A stretch of DNA of 64,000 bases. Source: Bufo bufo. Its lineage: Eukaryota; Chordata; Amphibia; Anura; Bufonidae. The position numbers and the translations under genes are program-made. The notes under the pieces are model-generated. The model searched no databases. It had not been told where the DNA came from and was given only the letters and a program-made list of their open reading frames with translations. Location: NCBI RefSeq assembly GCF_905171765.1, contig NC_053392.1, forward strand, positions 449,784,722 to 449,848,721. Reading direction: 5' to 3'. Shown piece by piece: positions 47,914-57,051 of this stretch. Position 1 is the first letter of the stretch; each line of letters starts with the position of its first letter.

Positions 47914-49256
47914 TATTTGTCCCAATATTTTGGGGGCTACCTACCCCAATAAATTTTTTTTTAAAAAAACATTGTTGGCTACCTCCTCCTCCTTTATTGC
48001 TGCCTCCACATTCACCGCCTCCTCAACCTCCGACTCCATATGTGGATATGGAGTCGGAGGTTGAGGAGGCGGTGAATGTGGAGGCAGCAATAAAGGAGGA
48101 GGAGGTAGCCAACAATGTTTTTTTTTTTTAAAAATTATTGGGGTAGGTAGCCCCCAAAATATTGCAGGTTAAAACCTAGGCAGGTTGCAGGTTAATAATT
48201 TGTAATTTTTAGTTATCTTATTTTAAGTTATTTCCCTATCCACATTTGTTTGCAGAGCAGTTTCCATGCTCTTAAGCACATTTCACTGCCTTTTACATCC
48301 CTCTAGCCTTTTCAAGGACTATTTTAGAGCCATTTTATGCAAAAAAGTGCCAATTTTAGTGCCCTAAATTGAAAAATTTCTTATTTTCAATTGTCGGGTG
48401 ACATTTTACCATTTTTGGCGTATACAAACCCCTGCTGTGCCTGGGTGACAGGGGCCTAAACCTCTCAAAATCGTCTGTTCTATTGCTGGGTGACATGAAG
48501 CACAAGGCGAAGGCATAGGAGGAGGAAGAGGTCGCCAACGCAGATGGAGCACCGCCAGTACCTGAGAAGGCAGGGTTAGCATGGCCAAAATGTGGAAAAG
48601 CTTTGTCAGCCTTGGAGGTGCTGACCTGCCCTGCAGCCAGTGTATAGTGTGAACGTGTGTTTAGCACGGCAGAGAGCATTATCACAAGCTGCAGCCAATG
48701 TGGACAAGCTTACGTTTATTAAAATGAACCAGTCATGGATCCCACAGGACTTGTCCGTACCTTGTGCAGAATAGACATTTATACCAGCCTTAACCATCCA
48801 TTCTTGTACTCAAGTGCACCTATTCTTAGTTTTATTTTGTTATATGTCCCAATATTTTGGGGGATACCCCAATTAAAAAAATAAAAAATAACACAAATCA
48901 GTGTTGGCTACCTATTCCTCCTTCCCCACCGCTTCCACCTTCACCGCCACGTCAACCTACACCGCCACATCCACCGCCTCCTCAACCTCGTACTCCTAGA
49001 TCCAGATTTTTATTTTTTATTTTTCTGTATTTTATGTTATTTCTCTATCCATGTTTGTTTGCAGAACAATTGCCATGCTCTTAAGCACATTTTGATGCTT
49101 TTTGCAGCCCTCTAGCCCTTTCCAGGACTATTTTAGAGCCATTTTAGTGGCCAAAAGTTCGGGTCCCTATTGACTTCAATGGGGTTCGCGGTCAAGTTTT
49201 TTTCAAGTTCAGCTGAACCTGCCGAACCTGAACGTCCAGGTGTCCGCTCAACTCTA
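47914..49256 (+). repeat. hAT-2 3' region with 95-bp-arm hairpin and duplicated tail
   Basis: Bases 47940-48045 and 48050-48155 are near-perfect inverted copies (centre 48047; arms include 'ggaggcggtgaatgtggagg'). The 3' UTR motif 'gtttgcaga...ccatgctcttaagcacattt' occurs twice (48250 and 49058), so the tail is partly duplicated. Confidence 0.8.
48490..48775 (+). pseudogene. Second, shortened copy of hAT-2 C-terminal coding end
   Basis: Bases 48490-48775 repeat, with gaps, the end of the transposase at 23065-23477: 'gaggaagaggtcgccaacgc', 'aggtgctgacctgccctgcagcc' and the final codons to 'ccttgtgcagaatag'. The conserved VFSTAG region is partly deleted. It looks like a deletion derivative of hAT-2 or a duplication, left behind the main gene. 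Confidence 0.7.
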
Positions 49257-49596
49257 CTCCTGAATGTATGATCGGGTGATCTACTCATATAGGAGTCGGC
49301 TGCTCCTAGAGTCAGCTATCTTAATCCCATCACTAACACAATCAGTGGGAGTCTCAGTGCAGAGTTAACCCCAAAAGGTGTGAGGGGGTCTCCATAGTTC
49401 GTAGGAAGAAGGCTGGCCCTCAGGCTTCTCCAGCAGCCCCAGTGACGGTTCAGTCCGTCACACCATCAGCACCTCCAAAAGGGAGGGTTAGTATGGCTGA
49501 AATATGGAAAAGCTTTGCCTACAAGCTATAATATACACCACCACCATCTGATACGTACCGTCTTAGTAGAAAGCAGCGTTTCAGCAACATGGTGGT

Positions 49597-50497
49597 ACAG
49601 ATGTAGCAGGGCTAAGGGCTCTTTCACACTTGCGTTGTCCGGATCCGGCGTGCACTCCATTTGCCGGAGGTGCCCGCCGGATGCGGAAAAACGCAAGTGA
49701 ACTGAAAGCATTTGAAGACGGATCCGTCTTCAAAATGCGTTCAGTGTTACTATGGCACCCAGGACACTATTAAAGTCCTGGCTGCCATAGTAGTAGTGGG
49801 GAGCGGGGGAGCAGTATACTTACAGTCCGTGCGGCTCCCCGGGGCGCTCCAGAATGACGTCAGAGCGCCCCATGCGCATGGATGACGTGTCCATGCGATC
49901 ACGTCACCCATGCGCGTGGGGCGCCCTGACGTCACTCTGGAGCGCCCGGGGAGCCCCACGGACGGTAAGTATACTGCTCCCCCGCTCCCCACTACACTTT
50001 ACCATGGCTGCCAGGACTTTAGCGTCCTGGCAGCCATGGTAACCATTCAGAAAAAGCTAAACGTCGGATCCGGCAATGCGCCGAAACGACGTTTAGCTTA
50101 AGGCCGGATCCGGATTAATGCCTTTCAATGGATTCAAGATTTTTGGCCGGAGCAAAAAGCGCAGCATGCTGCGGTATTTTCTCCGGCCAAAAAACGTTCC
50201 GGTCCGGAACTGAAGACATCCTGATGCATCCTGAACGGATTTCTCTCCATTCAGAATGCATTAGGATAAAACTGATCAGGATTCTTCCGGCATAGAGCCC
50301 CGACGACGTTACTCTATGCCGGAAGAAAAGAACGCAAGTGTGAAAGGGCCCTAACACACACACTCTTAACTCAAATTTCTTAACTCATTTTCTTGAAACA
50401 AAAGCCATTGAAAGGCAATTTGCTTAACGCATTTAGTTGCATTTAGTTTAGATAACATGTCTCATAAAGCATGTGTGTTAACCCTGCTACATCCATA
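49597..50497. mobile_element. Small element with GATGTAGCAGGG ends, in hAT-1
   Basis: Inverted 'agatgtagcaggg' (about 49600) and 'ccctgctacatcc' (about 50484) enclose a Harbinger-type MITE. The hAT-1 coding sequence breaks near 49565 and resumes near 50497. I cannot fix exact borders or a duplication. Confidence 0.5.
49616..50351. mobile_element. Harbinger-type (Tourist-like) MITE, TAA duplication
   Basis: Ends GGGCTCTTTCACACTTGCG and CGCAAGTGTGAAAGGGCCC are inverted, flanked by TAA (49613-49615 and 50352-50354). The interior is built from inverted repeats, including an arm 'gagcgcccgggga' and 'ctggctgccatagtagt'. Short terminal G-runs and TWA target duplication fit PIF/Harbinger. Confidence 0.75.
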
Positions 50498-50499
50498 TG

Positions 50500-50735
50500 T
50501 TTGCACTTACTGATGGATCTGCCCCGTTTAACTTTTGGTTCTCCAAATTGGGGCACATGGCCTGGCCTGCCCTGTGGCAAGTGTATTGTCCGAACGTGTG
50601 TTTAGCATGGCAGGTGGGTGATCAAGGACAGGCGCATCCACCTGTCTACAGCCAACGTGGACAAGCTCACGTTCATTAAAATGAACCGGGCATGGATCCC
50701 ACAGGACTTGTCCATATCTTGGCCAGAGTAGAGAG
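50500..50735 (+). pseudogene. hAT-1 transposase C-terminal end
   Basis: The sequence from 'ttactgatggatctgcccc' to 'cctgtctacagccaacgtggacaagctc' and 'atccc acaggacttgtcc' matches the dimerisation domain of hAT-2 (23220-23477), with a deletion around the CPAAS segment and frame changes. It continues the gene fragment at 17521-18840 beyond the nest. Confidence 0.8.
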
Positions 50736-51104
50736 GTATACCAGCTGCACCTAGCCATTGTTGTACTCCAGTGCAGTTTGTGCGTTCTCTTTGCTATTTC
50801 TCAATGTTTTGGGGCCTCCACAGTCAAAAACAAAAACAAAAACAAAAAAAAAATTGTTGTGTCCTCCTCAGCCTCTTCCACCTGCACAGCCATGTCCGCC
50901 TTCTCCTCCACTGGGACCACCGCCTCCTGGCTTAAGATTCTTATGTCTTATACTGGCAGAATAGAGAAGTATACCAGGCGCACCTAGCCATTATTGTACG
51001 TTCTCTTTGCCATCTCTATTTGGTAGTCGACAGTTACCGATTCCCCCCCCCTCCCCCAAAAAAAAAAAGGAATTGTAATAAGATGGCCCATTTTGAATCC
51101 ATCC

Positions 51105-51200
51105 AACTAATGTGGGAGAGGAAATTCTTCTGTTTAGCATGTCTGTAAAAGTAATGAATAAAAAAAAAAAAATATTATAAACACCCTCTTCATCCATCTT
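51105..51200 (+). repeat. 95-bp tandem repeat unit 1 in hAT-1 3' UTR
   Basis: Unit 'ggagaggaaattct...aacaccctcttcatcc'. It recurs at 53313-53399 and (partly) 53716-53800. A MITE lies between units 1 and 2, and another between units 2 and 3. Confidence 0.8.
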
Positions 51201-51201
51201 A

Positions 51202-53305
51202 GGCTACTTTCACACTACCGTTCAGAGCAGATCCGTCTGGGGTCTGCCCAGACGGATCCCCTAATATAATGCAGACTTGGGATCCGTTCAGAACGGATCC
51301 GTCTGCATTAGGCCTCATGCACACGACCGTTGTGTGCATCCGTGGCCGTTGTGCCGTTTTTTTTTCGCGGACCCATTGACTTTCAATGGGTCCGTGGAAA
51401 AATCGGAAAATGCACAGTTTTGCAGCCGCATTCGTGATCCGTGTTTCCTGTCCGTCAAAAAAATAGGACCTGTCCTATTTTTTTGACGGACAACGGTTCA
51501 CGGACCCATTCAAGTCAATGGGTCCGTGAAAGAACACGGATGCACACAAGATTGGCATCCGCGTCCTTGATCCGTGGCCGTAGGTTACTTTCATATAGAC
51601 GGATCCAAAGATACGTCTGTATGAAAGCTTTTTCAGAGCAGAGTTTTCACTTCGTGAAAACTCAAATCCGACAGTATATTCTAACACAGAGGCGTTCCCA
51701 TAGTGATGGGGACGCTTCTAGTTAGAATATACTGAGAAATGTGTACATGACTGCCCCCTGCTGCCTGGCAGCACCCGATCTCTTACAGGGGGCTGTGATC
51801 CGCACAATTAACCCCTCAGGTGCTGCACCTGAAGGGGTTAATTGTGCATATCATAGCCCCCTATAAGAGATCAGGGGCTGGCCAGTGTGCGGCCTCCCCC
51901 CCCCCCCCCCCTTCCCGATCATTGGTGGCAGCGGAGAGTTAGAAGCATCATATTTACCTGCTGCGATGTCTGTTGTGACCGGCCAGGAGCTCCTCCTACT
52001 GCGGCGCATTGCTTAATGATCTGTCACTTACCAGTAGGAGGAGCTCCCGGCCGGTCACAGACATCGCAGCAGGTAAGTATGATGCTTCTAACTCTCCGCT
52101 GCCACCAATGATCGGGGGGGGAGGGGAGGCCGCACACTGGCCACCAATGATATTAATACAATAGAGGGGGGTCTGAGGGGGGGGGGGGGCGCACACTGGC
52201 CACCAATGATAATACAATAGAGGGAGGGAGGGCCGCACTGGCCACCAATGAAATTCAAACTGGGGAGGGGGGTCTGCCCCCTGCTGCCTGGCAGCCCCTG
52301 ATCTCTTATAGGGGGCTATGATATGCACAATTAACCCCTTCAGGTGCAGCACCTGAGGGGTTAATTGTGCGGATCACAGCCCCCTGTAAGAGATCAGGTG
52401 CTGCCAGGCAGCAGGGGGCAGTCATGTACACAGTTCTCAGTATATTCTAACTTGAAGCGTCCCCATCACCATGGGAACGCCTCTATGTTATAATATACTG
52501 TCGGATATGAGTTTCACGATGTAACTCAAATCCGATGGTATATTCTAACATAGAGGCGTTCCCATGGTGATGGGGACGCTTCAAGTTAAAATATACCATC
52601 GGATTGGAGAAAACTCAGATCCTATGGTATATTAACTCCTGACTTTACATTGAAAGTCAATAGGGGACGGATCCGTTTGAAATTGCACCAAATTGTGTCA
52701 ACGTCAAACGGATCCGTCCCCATTGACTTGCATTGTAGTTCAGGACGGATCAGTTTGGCTCCGTACGGCCAGGCGGACACTAAAACGACTTTTTTTTTTC
52801 ATGTCCTCGGATCCTCCAAAAATCAAGGAAGACCCACAGATGAAAAAACGGTCACGGATCACGGAAAACGGAACCCCGTTTTGCGGACCGTGAAAAAATA
52901 CTGTTGTGTGCATGAGGCCTAATATTGTAGAAAAATTCTAAGTGCGAAAGTAGCTTCAGACGGATCCGTCCAGACTTTACATTGAAAGTCAATGGGGGAC
53001 GGATCCGTTTGAAAATTGAGCCATATAGTGTCAAATTCAAACGGATCCGTCTCCATTGACTTACATTGTAAGTCTGGACGGATCCGCTTGCCTCCGCACG
53101 GCCAGGCGGACACCCGAACGCTGCTTGCAGCGTTCAGGTGTCCGCCAGCGGAGCGGAGGCTGAACGCTGCCAGACTGATGCATTCTGAGCGGATCCGCAT
53201 CCACTCAGAATGCATTGGGGCAGTACGGATGCGTTCGGGGCCGCTTGTGAGACCCTTCAAACGGAGCACACAAGCGGAGCCCCGAACGCTAGTGTGAAAG
53301 TAGCC
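51202..53305. mobile_element. Harbinger-type MITE, TTA duplication, with nested MITE
   Basis: Ends GGCTACTTTCACACTACCG and its near complement CTAGTGTGAAAGTAGCC are flanked by TTA (51199-51201 and 53306-53308). The interior repeats 'acggatccgtctg' words. It has no gene. Confidence 0.8.
51311..52919. mobile_element. Nested MITE with large hairpin interior
   Basis: Ends GGCCTCATGCACACGACCG and TTGTGTGCATGAGGCC lie next to TTA or TAA. Inside, 51640-52010 and 52040-52510 form a long interrupted inverted repeat: the pairs include 'gcagcaggtaa' around 51955 and 52065, and 'gcacctgaggggttaattgtg' around 51800 and 52355. Poly-C and poly-G runs mark the two arms (51896-51911, 52168-52189). Confidence 0.7.
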
Positions 53306-53399
53306 TTAACATTTGTAGGAGAGGAAATTCTGTGTAGCGTGTCTATAAAAGTCAGTAATAAAAAAATAATAATTAGGAACACCCCCTTCATCTGTCTAA

Positions 53400-53709
53400 G
53401 GGCCCATTCACACGACCGTATGTACGGATCCGTAGGCGTTCCGCAATTTTGCGGAAGGTCTGCGGATCCATTCATTTCTATGGGCCCTCAAAAGATGCCG
53501 TCCGCATCCGTTATTCCGTAACGCGGCTCCGCAGAAAAGATAGAACATGTCCTATTCTTATCCGCAATCGCGGACAAGAATAGGCATTTTCTATTATGGT
53601 TGCGGCCATGTGCAGTCCGCAAATTGCGGAACGCACATGGCCGGTGTCCGTGTTTTGCGGATCCGCAAATTGCAGATCTGCAAAGCCATACGGTCGTGTG
53701 AATGGGCCC
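53400..53709. mobile_element. Harbinger-type MITE, TAA duplication
   Basis: Ends GGGCCCATTCACACGACCGT and ACGGTCGTGTGAATGGGCCC are perfect 20-bp inverted repeats, flanked by TAA (53397-53399 and 53710-53712). It is inserted at the same relative place as the TTA element in the previous tandem unit. Confidence 0.88.
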
Positions 53710-54351
53710 TAACTGTTGAAGGAGAGGAAATTCTGTGACACAATAGCAATTTTGTAAAATTTAGAACACCCCTTTGGCATACGTTTTACTGTAGTAGGAG
53801 AAAAATTATTTTAATATATAGTCCCCAGATAAGGGGACGTGTGAGATCTATAACTGAGACAACATTTTTTACGCAGTCTTAACCCAGGATATACAAGCAC
53901 AAAACTGTCATGCCATGGCAACCTGACACAGAATTGACGGACACATGGAAAAAAAAAAACAGAAAGAGTGTTGGCTTCCTCCCCCACCTCTTCCACCTAC
54001 ACTGCCATGTCCACAGCCTCCTCAACTTACTACTCCATTTGGACCTCCGCTTCTTGGTTCAAGATTATTATTTTTTATTTTTATTTATTTTATGTCTTTT
54101 TAAGTCATTTCCCAATCCACATTTGTTTGCAGGGTAATTGTACTGCTTTTGCACCCAATGTGAAGCCTTTTGTAGCCCTGTAGCCCTTTCTATGGCTTTT
54201 TTAGAGCCATTTTAGTCCCCCAAAGTTCGGGTCCCCATTGACTTCATTGGGGTTTGTTGTTCGGGGTCAAGTTCGGGACGCAAATCAAACTCTGAAACTA
54301 AGTTCAGCCGAACCCCTCGAACCCGGACATCCAGCGGTCCGCTCATCCCTA

Positions 54352-54540
54352 GTCGTGTGCATTACGCTCTAGTGCATCCACACTTATAGTTAATCCATTC
54401 TGTAGGTACTGTATCATCAGTATTACAGGTGTCATTTATCGCCATCAACATCACTGTGCAGTGCACCAAGATTCATAGCTAATCCTTTCTGTTAAACAAC
54501 AACAACAAAAACATACAGCACCCTTTAGTAAAGCCAAAAA
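54352..54540. repeat. Diverged unit related to repeats at 62.7-63.1 kb
   Basis: Words such as 'gtgcagtgcaccaagattcatagctaatcc' and 'ttctgt...gtactg' match the tandem units before the third hAT gene, suggesting that hAT-1 landed in or beside a copy of that family. No gene. Confidence 0.5.
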
Positions 54541-54634
54541 ACATTGTGCACCCCTGCAGTGCAATGGCTCCTTAGTGGAACAAAATAAAGAAATGGAAGC
54601 AGCACCAATAAAGTAGTGGAGTGTTCTTTCAAAG

Positions 54635-54832
54635 GCTCATTCACATGTCAGTCTTTTGGTCAGTGATTTCCATCAGTGATTGGGAGCCAAAACCAGGATT
54701 GGAGCCTCCACATACATAAGGTATAAGGGAAAGATCTGCTCCTGTTCTGTGTTTAGAGCCGCACCTGGTTTTGGCTCAAAATCACTGATGGGAATCACTG
54801 ACAAAAACACTGACATGTGAATGAGGCATAAT
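54635..54832. mobile_element. Short palindromic MITE
   Basis: GGCTCATTCACATGTCAG and CTGACATGTGAATGAGGC are inverted, enclosing a 160-bp interior that is itself inverted around 'gtgatttccatcagtgatt'. A clear target duplication was not found. Confidence 0.65.
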
Positions 54833-54875
54833 GCATGTTGTGGCAGTCCAAACGCATGCTTTTTAATACTTTGTT

Positions 54876-55070
54876 AGGCCACTTTCACACTAGCGTCAGC
54901 CTTCGACGGTAGGCTGTTCCAGGGAAACAGCCTGCCGGATCTGCGCTTCCGCTATTGCACCGTGCCGCTGGAAGTCCGCTCCGGCCCCATTCACTATAAT
55001 GGGGGCGGGACGGAGGTCCGGCTGAAGCATGGCAAACATGCTGAGAGGCGGCGGGAATAAAACTACGACA
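54876..55070. mobile_element. One end of a Harbinger-like MITE
   Basis: TTAGGCCACTTTCACACTAGCG resembles the terminus at 51202, but no matching opposite end is found downstream. It is GC-rich, with no gene. Confidence 0.45.
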
Positions 55071-55603
55071 TGTAGGACACTACTACTACAGTATGATCAT
55101 TAGTGACAGAATGATCTATTCTGTTGCATCAGGCACCAGCATCTGGAAATACTGGTTAATCCACATGCATACTATTGTCTTTTTGTAATTGCCTCAGTAA
55201 TCGATTGCTGTCGAAACAAGTGGTAGTGATGAGCGGCAGGGGCAATATTCGAATACGCGATATTTTGCGAAATATTTTGCAGAATATTTGTCATATATTC
55301 GCGAATTCGAGAATTTGCTATTATTTTCTTGATTGCGAAAATCGGCAATGTAATATTCGCGTATAGCGCGCGCAATACATGCGTGGGTCACTTTTGTTAC
55401 ATTTTCCAAGCTGCTAGAAGTGGGCCATTAATATAGATACACCTTAATAAAATGGGAATAGTTGGTGATATTAACTTCCTGTTTGTGGCACATTAGTATA
55501 TGTGAGGGGGGGAACTTTTCAAGATGGGTGGTGACCATGGCGGCCATTTTGAAGTCGGCCATTTTGAATCCAACTTTTGTTTTTTCAATAGGAAGAGGGT
55601 CAT

Positions 55604-56788
55604 GTGTCACATCAAACGAAAAACAATGGTGTGCTTGGTTTTAACGTAACTTTATTCTTTCATGAGTTATTTACAAGTTTCTCTTTGTTTATAGCCATTG
55701 ACATATCGCTGAGGTTAACACGTGAGGAGCGGATAGAAATTGTGTTGATGTCTGGTGAACGCAGTAACCGGGTCATTGCAGCAGATTTCAATGCAAGACA
55801 CCCTACGAGACCACCCATCTCCCATGCTACAGTTAGCAAACTACTTGCTAAGTTTCATGAAACTGGTTCAGTGTTGGATTTGCCAAAATGTGGACGCATG
55901 AAATCTGTCTCTAATAAAGAAACATCAGTGGCTGTCCTAGCTTCATTCAGCAAGAGCCCACAGCGTAGCACTCGCCGCATGTCACTGGAGAGTGGCATTA
56001 GTCGAATGTCACTGGAGAGTGGCATTAGTGGAACATCCCTTCGGCGGATATTAGCTACTCACAAATGGCACCCTTACAAACTCCAGCTACTGCAGCATCT
56101 CAACGAGGATGACCCAGATCGGCGCACTGAATTTGCAGAATGGGCAAAACAAAAATTGGAACAGGACCCTCAGTTTACGCAGAAGATTTTGTTCAGTGAT
56201 GAGGCAAACTTTTATGTGAATGGTGAAGTTAACAAACAAAACCACCGCTATTGGTCTGACACTAACCCACATTGGATAGATCCCTCCAAGACTGTTGGAA
56301 CAAAAAAAATGATGGTATGGTGTGGTATATGGGGTACAATGATAGTGGGGCCATCCTTCTTCAATGGAAACCTCAAGGCCACTGGATATGCGAAATTGCT
56401 ACATGATGATGTGTTTCCCTCTTTATGCACTGAAGCTGGCACGTTCCCTGAGTTTTTCCAGCAAGATGGTGCACCACCACATTATGGGTGTCAGGTCCGA
56501 GCATTCCTAGATGAACAGTTTCCTGGAAAGTGTATTGGTCGTCGTGGGCCAGTTGAATGGCCCCCAAGGTCTCCCGATCTGACCCCCTTAGACTTTTATC
56601 TTTGGGGTCATCTGAAGGCAATTGTCTATGCTGTGAAGATACGAGATGTGCAGCACCTGAAACTACGGATACTGGAAGCCTGTGCTAGCATTTCTCCTGC
56701 GGTGTTGCTATCAGTGTGTGAAGAGTGGGAGAAGAGGGTTGCATTGACAATCCAACACAATGGGAAGCTCATTGAACACATTTTATAA
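55604..56788 (+). CDS. Mariner-type transposase, apparently intact (DD41D)
   Basis: A 394-codon frame with no visible break. The first ATG (55604) lies in the terminal repeat; the conserved protein seems to begin near 55710 (LTREERIEIVLMSGERSN), so a start near there or at ATG 55748 is possible. It has an N-terminal helix-turn-helix, ISHATVSKLLAKFHETGSV, then catalytic motifs ILFSDEANFYVNG (first Asp), FFQQDGAPPHYG (second Asp) and SPDLTPLDFYLWG (third Asp). 41 residues separate the second Asp from the Asp of TPLD, which fits the rosa-like DD41D group. Nine residues are repeated in tandem (RMSLESGIS, about 55977-56030), an in-frame duplication. It would cut and paste at TA. Confidence 0.92.
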   Translation: MSHQTKNNGVLGFNVTLFFHELFTSFSLFIAIDISLRLTREERIEIVLMSGERSNRVIAADFNARHPTRPPISHATVSKLLAKFHETGSVLDLPKCGRMKSVSNKETSVAVLASFSKSPQRSTRRMSLESGISRMSLESGISGTSLRRILATHKWHPYKLQLLQHLNEDDPDRRTEFAEWAKQKLEQDPQFTQKILFSDEANFYVNGEVNKQNHRYWSDTNPHWIDPSKTVGTKKMMVWCGIWGTMIVGPSFFNGNLKATGYAKLLHDDVFPSLCTEAGTFPEFFQQDGAPPHYGCQVRAFLDEQFPGKCIGRRGPVEWPPRSPDLTPLDFYLWGHLKAIVYAVKIRDVQHLKLRILEACASISPAVLLSVCEEWEKRVALTIQHNGKLIEHIL

Positions 56789-57051
56789 GTGGTCAGAAAC
56801 TTGTAAATAACTCATGAAAGAATAAGGTTACGTTAAAACCAAGCACACCATTGTTTTTCTTGTGAAATTCCCAATAAGTTTGATGTGTCACATGACTTTC
56901 TTCCTATTGTAAAAACAAAAGTTGGATTCAAAATAGCAGACTTCAAAATGGCCGCCATGGTCACCACCCATCTTGAAAAGTTTCCCCCCTCACATATACT
57001 AATGTGCCACAAACAGGAAGTTAATATCAAAAACCATTCCCATTTTATTAA

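Larger units (their letters stand above)
23558..47914 (-). mobile_element. Ngaro/DIRS-like tyrosine-recombinase retrotransposon, broken by two insertions
   Basis: On the minus strand the element reads gag-like ORF1 (45877-46656), RT-RNase H (44441-45857, continuing at 35363-35531) and tyrosine recombinase (23705-24603). Removing the LINE (35541-44431) and the gypsy element (24609-35357) restores one continuous frame through RNase H into the recombinase. There is no integrase and no LTR. The outer borders are set by where the hAT-2 sequence stops and resumes; I could not identify inverted or split direct terminal repeats, so Ngaro and DIRS are not fully separated. The RT sequence (WVGPNLLSASSDPEAV, LIYDLSAPH) looks Ngaro-like. 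Confidence 0.85.
19223..49256 (+). mobile_element. Second hAT element (hAT-2), carries a tyrosine-recombinase retrotransposon
   Basis: Inverted ends TAGAGTTGAGCG (19223) and CGCTCAACTCTA (to 49256), 12 of 12, are flanked by CTCCTGAG (19215-19222) and CTCCTGAA (49257-49264), an 8-bp duplication with one difference. The transposase is at 20230-23477. The 3' UTR is broken at about 23557 and resumes at about 47914 ('tatttgtcccaatatttt'), as judged from the related sequence at 48841. Confidence 0.85.
18844..49462. mobile_element. Solo LTR interrupted by hAT-2
   Basis: The parts 18844-19222 and 49257-49462 together form about 585 bp beginning TGTAATGG and ending CCGTCACA (TGT...ACA). They are flanked by the 5-bp duplication CCATC (18839-18843 and 49463-49467), as left by Ty3/gypsy-type or related integrases. 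Read on the minus strand, the piece has a TATATATA stretch and AATAAA within 30 bases. No internal gag or pol is present, so recombination between LTRs has probably removed them. It was inserted into the hAT-1 transposase; the sequence after it continues that gene. Confidence 0.75.
16321..54351 (+). mobile_element. Outer hAT element (hAT-1), deletion derivative with 30-kb nest
   Basis: The ends TAGGGATGAGCG (16321) and CGCTCATCCCTA (to 54351) are 12-bp inverted repeats in hAT style. Transposase remnants lie at 17521-18840 and 50500-50735, both on the plus strand, and repeat-rich flanks lie at both ends. Everything from 18844 to 49462 is a later insertion. The expected 8-bp duplication is weak (CTTGTGAT against GTCGTGTG, 4 of 8), so the outer borders rest on the inverted ends and internal homology with hAT-2. 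Confidence 0.75.
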
